Part shown: positions 45,600 to 56,138 of the stretch, piece by piece
Layout of the letters: each line of letters starts with the position of its first letter
How positions within the stretch are numbered: position 1 is the first letter of the stretch
Made by a program: the position numbers and the translations under genes
The notes under the pieces: model-generated
What the model was told of the DNA's origin: nothing
Database searches by the model: none
The model's input: the letters and a program-made list of their open reading frames with translations, nothing else
Assembly: GCA_037042185.1 (NCBI GenBank)
Contig: JAXQJY010000028.1
Span: 930,001 to 994,000, forward strand
DNA: 64,000 nt
Direction: 5' to 3'
Source: Sordariomycetes sp. S80-01Y
Taxonomy: Eukaryota; Ascomycota; Sordariomycetes

Positions 45600-47502
45600 A
45601 TGTTCCAAAGAAGATCATCGCGGGGTCAGCGCCCGGCGATGAGAAACACGGTCTTCGCTCTTCTGTCCGCGTCTATGGTCCTGGTCAACGCCCAATCCGA
45701 CCAGTGCATTTCATTACAGGGCTCTGAAGCTTGCAAGGCATTTGAGTCGGCTTCCATCTCGAAGGACGACGATCTTACTGGCGCATAGTGCGTTGATTCC
45801 CCCCTGGTTGCACCCCCGAGCTTCGGCGCTAACGTTTGCAGCCCTTTCCTTGAATTTGTGTCAGATGTGGGCTCTTTCGATAGAGAGCTCATGAACTATG
45901 TCAAGACGACATATGTTAGGGACAAGTAAGTTGAGAGCTCCTCCAGCTACTAGTCTGCTGCTGACATGGAGTAGGTACCAACGCCTGTTTGGCTGCGGCA
46001 ACATAGACTTGACCGACTCTAGCGACTGGTATGCCCGATGGACCACGACAGTAATCTGCAATGCCATCGTCCAGCAGTCTACGGATCCTTGTGGCCTCTC
46101 AAGCGACCAAGCAGTGCCGCTCTGCGCCAACAACTGCGCCGAATTCGCACAGAGTGCCGCCTTCCTCACATCAAACCAGGACATGTGCGAGGACCCTCGC
46201 GATGACCTCGCTGACCTCCTCAGGTCTGACTTCGTCACCTGTAACCTCCCCGAGCAGTCCCTAAACGGAGGTACCTGCATCGACGCTTTCGAAAATGAGG
46301 ATGATAATTGTGGTTTCGGCAACAGCACTCTCGGCCTTTGTTGGCATTGTAGTGAAGGTGGAGTCAACTCGACTGAGACGTGCTGCTACAACTCCAATGC
46401 CGAACAGCGTTGCCAGGGCGTCGAGCTCCCTACCATCACCTCGACCCTGTCTCTCGAGACTCCCTCAGAAACGGGATCTCCTTCCGAAACCAGCTCCTCG
46501 GGCGATGGAAACAACGACAACGGCAGCAACAGCGACGATGACGACGATGGTGGTCTGAGTGGCGGCGCTATTGCAGGTATCGTCGTTGGCGTACTTGCTG
46601 GTGTCGCGCTCATCGCAGCGGCTTTGTTCTTCTGCCTTCGCCGCAGGAAGCGGGGCGACGGCAGCCAGTCTGGCAGCATCTTCAACCAGCCGTCACCCTC
46701 CAGGAAGGGACCCAGCAGTATGATTCAAACCCAACGGGAGGAGCCGCCTCAAGGCTACGAGGTGCTACCAGGTGGCCGCATCGCGCGCATGTCTGCTCTG
46801 GAGGGACACTCGGGCGACTCATCCTCTCAGCGCGGCAAGTCCGCTGGAACTACTGGCGCTGCTGGTGCCGCCGGCTACATGGCTGGTCGTCACAACGCCA
46901 GCAACACCCAGTCGTCCTCCGATGACTTTGGTGAGAGCCCTCACTCTGAGCCCAGAGCAGGTGTGCTGCGTCCTCCACCTAGTGCGATGCGTAGGAATGG
47001 CTCCCTGTCCAGTAACTCGGTATTTGGGACGTCCGTCCCCCAGTCACCTACCAGCAATGAGGGCTTCTCCTCGCCTCAAGGTGTGGGCAGTCAGCAGTCC
47101 GAACAGCTGCCATTCTTCAAAGACTATTACTCGCAAGACGACATCCACCCCGGTGACAGAGTTGCTGTCCTTTGGGCCTACCAACCTCGTGCCACGGACG
47201 AGTTCGCTCTTGAGCGTGGCGACATGCTCAAGGTTGTCGGCATCTGGGATGATGGCTGGGCTACGGGTGTCATGATTGACGAGAGGGCGGATGAGTGGGA
47301 GGTTCGCAAACAAGCTCAGAGGGACAGCGGCGTCTCCAACGCATCTGGGCGCCGCGACAGCTCACCGGTCGGCTCCGGCGAGATCAAAGCCTTCCCTCTG
47401 GTCTGTGTATGCGTGCCCGACCACTGGAGGAAAACAATTGACGGAGACGGCTCGACTGAAGCGGCTTCCATCGCCGCGCATAATATTCCTGGCCAGACTT
47501 GA
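45600..47502 (+). CDS. Single-pass membrane protein with Cys-rich ectodomain and cytosolic SH3 domain
   Basis: Three exons (45600-45787, 45842-45925, 45975-47502) give 599 residues. The N-terminus has a signal peptide best read from the in-frame Met at 45639 (MRNTVFALLSASMVLVNA). The ectodomain (to about 260) has many Cys residues (for example CGNIDL, CNAIVQQSTDPC, CANNC, CWHCSEGG, ETCCYN) and N-glycosylation sites. A Ser/Thr/Asp-rich stalk follows, then a membrane helix (about 286-311, GIVVGVLAGVALIAAALFF) and a basic RRRKRG stop-transfer. The tail is disordered, with many SP sites, and carries an SH3 domain from about 486 (VAVLWAYQPRATDEFALERG, GIWDDGWATG). The plan recalls yeast Fus1 and Sho1-like surface proteins, so a role in cell-wall sensing or fusion is possible but only inferred. 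Confidence 0.85.
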
Positions 47503-48560
47503 TACCCACCCCAATCCTTTAATTGAACCTTTTCGAATTTGGCTCATGGGCCTTCGCACCAGTTGGACACGGCGTTTAGGTTGCCTCACGATTTTGAAGG
47601 AGTACCACCTGAGGACTCGTCTGCTGCGGCGAGGAGGCGGAAGAAGGAGAAGATGGCGAACCATTCCTGCTTGACTAGCAGCCGCGAGCGAACATTTCAT
47701 AAACATTGCAAGGCGACGATCCTTGCCTTCTGCACGACACGTCTAATGCCCTTTCCTTGAACGACCCCATTTTCCTTTCACATTCGACCAGAGAAGAGTC
47801 GCATCCGCACAGCGAGCAGCGCAGCGCTAGGTGTTCCGGCGTCATGGGACAGACCGGCAGGGCTATCTCGTTACGTCCGAGGCGAAGGGTGACTGCGACT
47901 CGAATCAACGGCCCCTCCCTTCTTCTCCCACATGCCGGATCCGCGGCTGCACCCTCTCTCTTTACTTTTCGATTCACATTATGTGTTGATATACCCGGCA
48001 GGGGGAACTGCCAACGGAGTCTGATGGTGCCGTAGGTGGAGAGTAGGATGGCAGTGAGGGCTGGAGTTCGCCTCATCTCATGCTTGAATAGATGTGGCAG
48101 AGGTTGCGAGGGTGTAGGGGAGAAGCATTTCAACATTTTACAGTTGCCTGTATGTGGCCTTAATTTCATACATACGCGCCTGTTTAGAAAACGGGTCTAC
48201 CCCTGATTTACTTAGGTTTACATAGTACAGAGATGCTGTTTCAAGACTCTGATGTGCCCCCTCAGCCTCATTGTTGTGACGCAAAGATAGAAGAGCAGCC
48301 CTCCATTGCAGATTTGATTCCGGCTCCGGTGACAATTAAATGTGGCAGCTGAAGAAGGTTGGGAGGCCGGACTACTTCACCTTAGGCTGGGCCAAACGTG
48401 GGGAGCGCGGGGTTGGAGGGGTGCTTCGACTCAAACCCGACCTCCACTTCGCTACTATACTTTTCATTTCCGCTTTGAACAGCTCTGTCAATCGGCCATT
48501 GCTACCGCTAAACGTCGCCTTGTTCCTCTCATAATCGATCAGAATTCACTTCTGACCAAT
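47503..48560. other. Intergenic region
   Basis: This holds the 3' end of the SH3 protein gene and the promoter of the DcpS gene. No gene was recognised. Confidence 0.45.
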
Positions 48561-49667
48561 ATGCCGGACGCCGAACAAGTCAAAGCCAACGCTGAGGCCT
48601 TGATCCCCCAATTTAAGCTCGATCGGGTCCTAAACTCAGGTACGTCGCGCCCTCGTCAGGAAGCCCTACCGGACCATTCAGTGCCCCTCGAAATGGGGAC
48701 CAACCAGCAGAGAGAGCATACTCTGACAGAAACCACAGATCAAGCCGGCCGTCGAACAGCCCTCGTCGGCACCATCTCCTCCCAGCCGGCCCTCCTCATC
48801 CTCGAGCGCGCCCCCTTCCCCTCGGACGCGACCTACCTCTCCCGGATCCCGGCGTCGCTCGCGCGGCTGCGGAACCTGGGCGCCAACGATGTCTACAACT
48901 GGTACATGGCGCGCGCCGGCCTCGACGCGGGGGAGCAGCAGCAGCAGCAGGGGGCGGACTTCCACGCCGACCTGAAGATCAACCTGATCTATCCGTGCAC
49001 CGACGCCCACGTCAAGAAGTACAGCAAGCAGCCGGTCAGGTTCGTGACGGAGACGCCGGAGATATACAAGGAGAGGATACGACCGCTCATGCAGAGGAAG
49101 CGGGAAGAGGGGCGGCTGAACTGGGTTTTCAACATCCTGGATGGGAGGACGGAGCAGGAGGACGTCATCTTCAGAACACAGCCCTGGGGCAAAGCCGGGT
49201 CCAAGGAGGAAGAAGAAGGGTTCCTATTATTACCCGATCTAAACTGGGATCGCAAAACCCTGGATGCCCTGCATCTACTCGCTCTCGTCGAGCGTAGAGA
49301 TCTATGGTCTCTACGCGACCTCAAGAAGAAACACATACCGTGGCTGAGGATGATGAAGGAGCATCTTCTCGACGCTGCGATCAAGACCTACCCCTCCCTC
49401 GAGCGCGACCAGCTCAAGCTGTACGTCCACTACCAGCCGACATATTACCACCTCCACATACACATCGTTCACGTGGCGCTCGAGGCCGGTGCGACGCAGG
49501 CGACCGGCAAGGCCGTGGGGCTGGAGTCGATTATCGAGACGTTGGAGGTCATGAAGGGGTCGGAGGAAGAAGGTATGGAGAAGGTGAGCTTAAGCTATAC
49601 GCTCGGGGAGGCAAGCGAGTTGTGGGAGACGGTGTATCGGCCGCTGAAGGAGGCAGCCGCGAAGTGA
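48561..49667 (+). CDS. Scavenger mRNA decapping enzyme DcpS (HIT family)
   Basis: Two exons (48561-48639 and 48739-49667) give 335 residues starting MPDAEQVKANAEALIP. The N-terminal swap domain holds LVGTISSQPALLILERAPF. A five-Gln run (CAG repeat) lies near residue 115. The linker contains PWGKAGSKEEEEGFLLLPDL. The catalytic domain has LLALVERRDLWSLRDL and the HIT triad in HYQPTYYHLHIHIVHV. The enzyme hydrolyses the cap of short mRNA ends left by 3'-5' decay, releasing m7GMP. Its stop codon lies just 12 bases from the stop of the convergent GILT-like gene. An FHIT-type HIT hydrolase is also encoded near 62 kb. Confidence 0.95.
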   Translation: MPDAEQVKANAEALIPQFKLDRVLNSGTSRPRQEALPDHSVPLEMGTNQQREHTLTETTDQAGRRTALVGTISSQPALLILERAPFPSDATYLSRIPASLARLRNLGANDVYNWYMARAGLDAGEQQQQQGADFHADLKINLIYPCTDAHVKKYSKQPVRFVTETPEIYKERIRPLMQRKREEGRLNWVFNILDGRTEQEDVIFRTQPWGKAGSKEEEEGFLLLPDLNWDRKTLDALHLLALVERRDLWSLRDLKKKHIPWLRMMKEHLLDAAIKTYPSLERDQLKLYVHYQPTYYHLHIHIVHVALEAGATQATGKAVGLESIIETLEVMKGSEEEGMEKVSLSYTLGEASELWETVYRPLKEAAAK

Positions 49668-49679
49668 GGCGGGCGCTCG

Positions 49680-50605
49680 TTAGGAGGATTGACGGTGGTT
49701 GTAGAGCTTCTCGACGGCGAGGATGAGGTCGTTCACACCGGCGCCGTGGGGACAGTCGGTCCATTCGCCGCCGTCGCGGATGCAGTAGATTTCGTTGTCG
49801 AGACGGATGGTGCAGCTCTTCGTGACACCAGCCTATCGCCGTTAGCATAGCTCAAGCCATTTGCACCACCAAGGATAGTTGAACGTACATCAGCGGTCCG
49901 TTCCACACTCTCCCGCAGCATTTCCAGACCGTGCGCGCCGTCGTCCCTGGTCGCGCACTCGTTCAGCTTCTCAAAATCGATGGCGTGCTCCAGCGCGCAG
50001 TCCTCGACGAGGGTCCGCTCGGGGATGTTCTTGTAGTCCTTGGTCAGGCACATGACGAAGCCCAGCGAGATCTTGGGGTCCGGGTAGAGCTCGCGCGCGC
50101 AGAGCTCGACGATGTTGCCCATGCACTCCGAGGGGCCGTGCTTGCACTCGACGCCGTCGTGAGGCGCGAGCTTGCCGATGTAAGAGAGCTTGAAGTCGAC
50201 CTTGGAGGAGACGCGCTGCATGACGGGGAGGAGGAGCTCGCGGAGGGCATCCTGGGGCTCTGGTCAGCACCTGGTGGCGAAGGGGATGGGTAGAGGGGCA
50301 CGCACCCTAGTGTCTGGACACTTGCTTATGATGTGCGCTTCCAAGGGAACCAAATCAGCCGTCGCTCCCTGCGCGATGTGCGGCTCGGCCCACTCAGTCG
50401 TCGAGCTCGAGGGGACGAAGCTTCGCGGGGCGACCCATTGATAGCACGTCCAGAAGGTAATGAAAGCCGTGATAAGACAGGCGGCTATGACGCGGGCGCA
50501 GCCGCGACGGCTGGCTCGACTATGGTTCATGACGCCTCTGGTGGAAAGCCTGTCGTTGGTCGTGGGTAGGACTTCGGATGGCCGTTTTTCGTCGTGGAGG
50601 GCCAT
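49680..50605 (-). CDS. GILT-family (gamma-interferon-inducible lysosomal thiol reductase-like) protein
   Basis: Three minus-strand exons (50306-50605, 49889-50251, 49680-49832) give 271 residues starting MALHDEKRPSEV. A signal anchor lies at about 37-57 (VIAACLITAFITFWTCYQWV). The thioredoxin-like domain starts VPLEAHIISKCPDTRDALRE, followed by KVDFKLSYIGKLA, the family motif CKHGPSECMGNIVELCA and KSCTIRLDNEIYC. Family members reduce protein disulfides in acidic compartments. The redox site here shows one Cys (KCPDTRDA) and no second Cys nearby, where the family usually has two. Activity as a thiol reductase is therefore doubtful, although a thiol-binding or chaperone role remains possible. 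An alternative start is the Met at codon 26 (MNHSRASRR). Confidence 0.86.
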
Positions 50606-51628
50606 AATGATGGAGGGACAGGTGCTAAGTCGCAGGATGCACGACGAGGGAGTTTCGGAAAGGTTTCGTGACGCCGGCGGTTGGAGATGCAGGCCAAGGC
50701 TTTTTTCGAGGTGCAGATTGGAGGGCGAGAGTCGGATCCGCGGTGCTGGGGTTATGCTTTAAGCTTCCGATCCGGGGCGCGTGGGAGCTGCCGTCACGAG
50801 CTCGCCCCCAGACATTTGGGGGGTCACACTGCGATCGCTCTGTAGTATCGGAGCTCGTGACTGGTCGTGGATGTTGCGATTGGTACAAGTGCGCGCTCAG
50901 CAATTAAGATATTCAATCGTCTGCAGGCGTCTTCCATTCCGTCAAGTGACGTGGTCCCTTGAGCGTCTTGGCTGCTGCTCCTGTTGCTGCAGGGTCCACG
51001 ATGCGCTCCCGCTGGAGAGTAAGGCGCTATAGCAAACTGCCTGTAAGTATTACTGCAAGCTGCGTGAAGTGCTGTAGAGCCGGCACTGCAGCAGCTGTGC
51101 TTGAGCACCTCAGGCCACGCGGTACAAACTTCCCCACGCACTTTCAGGCTATTTTCTTGGCCCATCCGTACGTTACTTCGTCTGATAGATCTACAACCTG
51201 CTTGCCCGAGTCCAGCAGGAAACGGCGCCCATGGATGCCGCTGGCAGTGGTGCAGCGGTTGAGTGGCAAGCAGAGGTGGGGCTCAGTCTTCATGTTGCAG
51301 TTGCATCACCGTAATCGTCAAAGCCACTTCAAGCCACCTGCGCCGTTTCACACGTGCGCGTTGGTATCCGTATTTCAACCTCGACTTCTGCATCTCGTCT
51401 CTTCACTGCCTGCCAGTGCCTCACCTGTCCACGCTCGTTCCGCTTCACTCCTTTCCTCAAGGCCCCCCTTCGTTCGTCACTCACGACCAGTGATCATGAC
51501 ATCCGCAGACACGCACCCCTCATAGACCCCAACCATAGACAGCGGCTGCCACTTGACCCCGCGCTGTTTACTCCCCTGAACCCCTCCTCCCCGCGAGGCC
51601 AACCTACAGCAGCACAGGCGCATGCACC
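50606..51628. other. Intergenic, divergent promoters
   Basis: This lies between the GILT-like gene (-) and the hexokinase-like gene (+). The right-hand 250 bases are C/T rich and contain upstream ATGs. No gene was seen. Confidence 0.45.
51496..51525 (+). promoter_or_regulatory. Upstream open reading frame before the hexokinase-like gene
   Basis: ATG at 51496 opens a nine-residue frame (MTSADTHPS) closed by TAG at 51523-51525, 103 bases before the main start. A further out-of-frame ATG at 51622 lies seven bases before the main ATG (51629) and overlaps it. These would reduce main-frame translation unless skipped. Regulation is inferred. Confidence 0.5.
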
Positions 51629-53308
51629 ATGGCATCCGCGACAGCTTACCCCAAGAGGCGCGACGACTTCCTGGAGCCTCTGCACATCGACCTTGACAAG
51701 ACCCATGAGCTTTCCAAGTCGTTTCTCGCAAACTTCGGACAGCTGGCTGCCCAGTCGGACACCCAATTTCTCGCGACTCCAATTTCTGAGTCTATTCTGC
51801 GGCCGGTTGGTAAAGGGGGCTCGGGCAGGTAAGCCAACGCAACTATGCGATGATTCTCGATCATTTGCTAACACCATCCAGATACCTTGCCATAGATATG
51901 TGAGATCCTCAATCGCGTTTGTCCCGGCCTTGCCGGCAAGCACCGTCTGAGATGGGAAGCTAACACGCGCAGAGGCGGCACAAACCTCCGAGTCGGGTTT
52001 GTGGAACTCCTTGGAAAGGACTCCAAATCACGCACAAACGGAGATGTGCCTCCAAACCGGACAGAGCGCCTCCTGGAACAGTCGTGGCCCATTGACGAGC
52101 ATCTCAAGAACGACAACGCCGATGGCCTCTTCCGCTGGATAGGAGCATGCATCGCCAAGGTCGTGCAAGAAGGCTGCAAGGCCTTCGACCTCCCCTCGGA
52201 CGAACTGCTCCAGCTGGGCGTCACCTTTAGCTTCCCGATGGAGCAGATGTCGCTGTCCGAGGCGAAGCTCATGGGGATGGGCAAGGGCTTCGCTGTATCT
52301 GCCAACACAGATCTAGGCTCTAGGCTGCTGGATGGCTACAGCAGTGCCAAATCGGACGATCTACCCGCAATTCGCATCACTGCCATTGCAAACGATTCGG
52401 TGTCGACGTTGGTGTCTTTCATCTTTAAATTCGATGAAACCGTGCAGCGGCGGGCGAGCATGGGCCTTATTCTGGGCACGGGATGCAATGCTACGATACC
52501 ACTAAAGATGAGCCAGCTTCATCCGAGCAAGCGACCAGCTACTGTTAGCGTGTTGCCTGGCGAGAACGCGGAAGATGTCAAGATTGCAATCAATACGGAA
52601 TGGAGCATCAACGGCTCGGCACCGCCGCTGAGAAAGCTCGGGCTGATCACCCGTTGGGACGAGGCCGTGGACTCGCAGAATGAGATTCCCGGCTTCCAGC
52701 CGCTGGAGTACATGACCGCCGGAAGATACCTTGGCGAGCTCGGCCGGTTGATGCTGGTGGATTACATGACGAACGTGGTTGGCATTGAAGAGACGACCAT
52801 TCCCACAGCCTTGCTTCAGAGGCACGGCATGACGACGTCTTTTCTGAGCCACTTCAAACCCTACAGCGACGAATCGAGTCTGCAAGCGCTCCGTTCGAAG
52901 CTGGCCGCAGAGTTCCCTGAGTCGACAGGAAGCGATTCGTTCGAATGGACGGACGAGCTCGTCGAAGTCCTCTACTTCATTGGCAAGGCGATTGAGGTTC
53001 GCGCAGCGCACATCATGGCGGCAGCTATCCTAGCGTTGCTCACTTTGGGAGGCGAGCTACCACACGACTCGTCCGAGCCCTCACCAGCGGCGGGAGAACT
53101 GGGGGTTGGGTATACTGGTGGCTGCATCGTCCATTTCCAAGACTACCTGGCAGACTGCCAGGCATATATCGACCAACTCATGGAGAAGCGCTTCGGCCAA
53201 GGGAACAGCCCGGTACGAGTCGTTCTGAGCCCTTGTCACGACGGGGGCATAACTGGCGCTGGAATCTTGGTCGCAGCGGCTTCCAGCAGCGAGAGAGCCG
53301 ACACATAG
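51629..53308 (+). CDS. Hexokinase-family protein, probably atypical (HxkC/XprF-like)
   Basis: Three exons (51629-51828, 51882-51899, 51973-53308) give 517 residues starting MASATAYPKRRDD. The ATP-binding YLAIDIGGTNLRVGF is present, spanning the 18-base second exon, and so are TFSFP at 157-161, the catalytic Asp in IANDSVSTL (about 214) and INTEW (279-283). Several sugar-site motifs depart from catalytic hexokinases: the WTKGF stretch reads GMGKGF, and the loop normally NACYME reads NATIPL (about 244-249). The second small exon is required to keep the frame. A. nidulans HxkC/XprF is a non-catalytic hexokinase relative that regulates proteases under carbon starvation. I infer the same class here but cannot exclude weak kinase activity. 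Confidence 0.85.
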
Positions 53309-53975
53309 GAACGCCACACAGTCTGTGACCGGCTGGGAAGAAATGCCGGCCGAGAACTGCGTGACGGCAGACGAGACAGCCTGTCGATATGTATCGGAGG
53401 AAACCACCAAAGGCGTGGGCTGGGTGATGGGAGCATGGGCCAGACGTTTAGCGAAGATTCACGATGACTTAGAAATATAGCCCGCGAAATATCGAAACAC
53501 ACGTGACAATATACCTTTCCCAGGTTAGTCTCATCCATTCGTACGATAGCGAGCCGACGTCGCATCACCCGGCCGAGAAGAGCAAGTGACGTTGGACTGC
53601 GTGATCGTCGCCAGGGGCAGAGCCGGGTAGCAGGCCAAAGGATTTCACGCGTCGCAAAGTGACCGCTCTCGCCCGATACCGGTCTCCGCCATGGCTCGGA
53701 CGCTGTCCATTCTTGGCCGTAATAGGGGGCCCGCGCCCGCATGGAAGGCTTCGCTCGCCCATGGCTTCAAGGTCTGGGTTGCCCGACGTCAGACGGGGTG
53801 CCGTTCTGAGTCAGCCAAGAGAGTCGTTGCATCCTTTTGTCTTGTTGGATTTGCATCGTCTTGCTTTCCTGGTCCTCTAGTTCTACTACTTTTCATTTCT
53901 GCTTAATCAATTGACTTTGCAGACCTGGCGCGTTGTCGAGTGCGAAATACGCTCGAGACTTTCGCCGACGACGTA
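53309..53975. other. Intergenic, promoter of MFS transporter
   Basis: This lies between tandem genes. The right part probably holds the promoter of the transporter at 53976. No gene was seen. Confidence 0.45.
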
Positions 53976-55973
53976 ATGGCCCCCACGGACGGCACCGCTT
54001 CCCCGGCCGGCTCTTCGACCTCTTCGGAGCCGACGCCCATTCTCGGCCGAGTCACCCACGACAACACCAAGGCTGATCAGCTGGAGGAGCTTGCGAAGTC
54101 TTTTCCTACCGGACCTCAGGCGCTGGCACCTGACAACCAGGAGGATAACGTGGTTGGCCCCTTGAATGCTCACTCGAGGATCAATGGCAAGATGAAGCAC
54201 ACCAACGGCCTTGTCAACAGACATCTCGACGGCGACGAGGAGGATGGACCGACAGAGACCTCGCCGTTAATCACCAACCGCGACGATGACACGGCGCCAG
54301 CCGCGCAGACCGAGCAGAAGTTCCTCCTGGAGACGAACCCAGGCCGCTTCTGGCTCATCTTCATGGTCATCCTCATCAACCTCTTCATCTCGGCCTTTGA
54401 CGGCACCATCATGGCCTCCTCGCACCCCGTCATCACCTCGCACTTCCACGCCGCCAACTCGGCCTCCTGGCTATCGACGAGCTTCCTTCTGACCTCCACC
54501 ACCTTCCAGCCCCTGCTGGGCCGCCTGTCCGACGCCCTCGGCAGGAAGCCGCTGTTCGTGATGTGCACGTTGGTCTTCTTCCTGAGCGTGCTCTGGTGTG
54601 CGCTCGCCGGGAGCATCGAGAGCTTCATCGCCGCGAGGGCTGTATGTGGTCTCGGGGCCGGGGGTGCCGGCACCCTCGGAAGCATCATCGTCAGCGACCT
54701 CGTTCCCATTGCGTGAGTGCCAGCCCCCTTTTTGTTTTTAGCCCCGGCAGTTGTCATGTTCTGACTTTCAACAGGCGCCGCGGCTCGTACCAGGCGTACA
54801 TCAACGTCATCGTAGGCGTCGGCGGGGCTCTGGGTGCTGCTCTGGGAGGTGCGCTCGCCGAGGCTCTGGGATGGCGCTGGGAGTTTGGCGTGCAGGTCCC
54901 CTTCCTGGCGCTGGTGTGCGTGATCGCCATGCTCGCCATCCCCAACGGCCTCGGCGTCCAGGAGGACCGCAAGAGGAATGCCTGGCAAGCACTCAAGGAG
55001 TTCGACTCGACCGGCTCCCTCCTCCTGAGCCTCTGCATCACGTTCCTCATCCTGGGTATCAACCTCGGTGGGAACGTTCTGCCTTGTACGCCACCCCCTT
55101 TTTTTTCTCACATCTACTTCCCCCAGCAGGACTGACGAGCTTCTAGGGTCTCATCCTTTCGTGATCGCGTCGCTGGTCATCTTCGCCGTGTCCTTCCCAA
55201 CCTTCATTTACGTCGAATCGCGCGCGCTCAAGCCCATCATGCCTCTTGCTATGCTAACGCAGGCGCCGCGCGCCAACCTGATCTTCTCCAACTTCATCGC
55301 CGCGCTCCTGACCAACGCCATCTCCTTCAACCTCCCGCTGTACTTCCAGGCCGTGCTGCTGTCCTCGGCGACGGACTCTGGCCTGCGGCTCGTGGTGCCG
55401 ACCATCGTCGCGAGCGGCTTCGGTGCCTTTACAGGCTTTGCCATCACATGGACCAGGAGGCTGAAATGGCCCAGCATGCTGGGGACGAGCTTCTTCCTGC
55501 TGGGCTGCATCAGCCTGACCCTGTTGAAGAGGGAGCTGCCGGAGGTGGTCTACGAGCTCGTCCTGGTCCCCGCCTCCATCGGCCAGGGGTTCCAGTTCTC
55601 CGGCTCCTTCATGGCCCTCCTGGCCTCCTCGGACCAGAAGGAGCAGGCCGTCGTCACGTCGACGCTCATTCTCTGGCGCAGCCTCGGCCTTGTTGTCGGC
55701 GTCGCTCACTCGAGCCTCGTCGTTCAGAATGCGCTGCGCTACTACCTCAATATCTACGTCGACGCGCCGAACAAGGACGAGATCATCGAGCGGGTCAGGC
55801 GCAGCGTGGATCTGCTGCCGAAGCTGGAGGAGCCGCTGAGGGAGCAGGTCGTAATGAGCTACGAGGCTGCTCTGAGGTTGGCCTTTATTACGTGCGTTGT
55901 CATCGCGGCCGTCAGCGTCGTCTTGATCATCCCGATCAGGCTGCCGAGGTTGCCTCCAGCCAAGAAGAATTAG
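53976..55973 (+). CDS. MFS transporter, DHA2-type (vacuolar basic amino acid transporter-like)
   Basis: Three exons (53976-54712, 54775-55085, 55147-55973) give 624 residues starting MAPTDGTASPAGSS. A long cytosolic N-terminus (about 1-125) carries an acidic dileucine-like signal (ETSPLI), which is typical of vacuolar targeting. About fourteen hydrophobic segments follow. The first carries FDGTIMASSHPVI, motif A is GRLSDALGRKP, and motif C-like residues lie in VGVGGALGAALGGALAE with GWRWEFGVQVPF. The pattern matches the Fnx1/Vba group of vacuolar amino acid importers more than drug pumps. The substrate cannot be proved from sequence. It converges with CEF1, with 165 bases between the stops. 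Confidence 0.88.
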
Positions 55974-56138
55974 GGGCTGGAAAGATGAAGGGGAATTGCC
56001 GTTCGAGGCTGGTGCGAAGTAAGACTGCATGATGTCGACGATAGATCTCATATGTAGCGTTGGTTGTAAACAAGCACTTGACATTTTGACAGCCATGCAT
56101 CCCTTGAAACGCCGTACTATGATACAACATGTAAATCC

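Noticed and set aside
54170-55111. 313-codon minus-strand frame
   Set aside because: It is antisense to the first exons of the MFS transporter and crosses its introns. No domain is seen.
55254-56096. 280-codon minus-strand frame
   Set aside because: It is antisense to the last MFS exon. The composition is shadow-like and there are no motifs.
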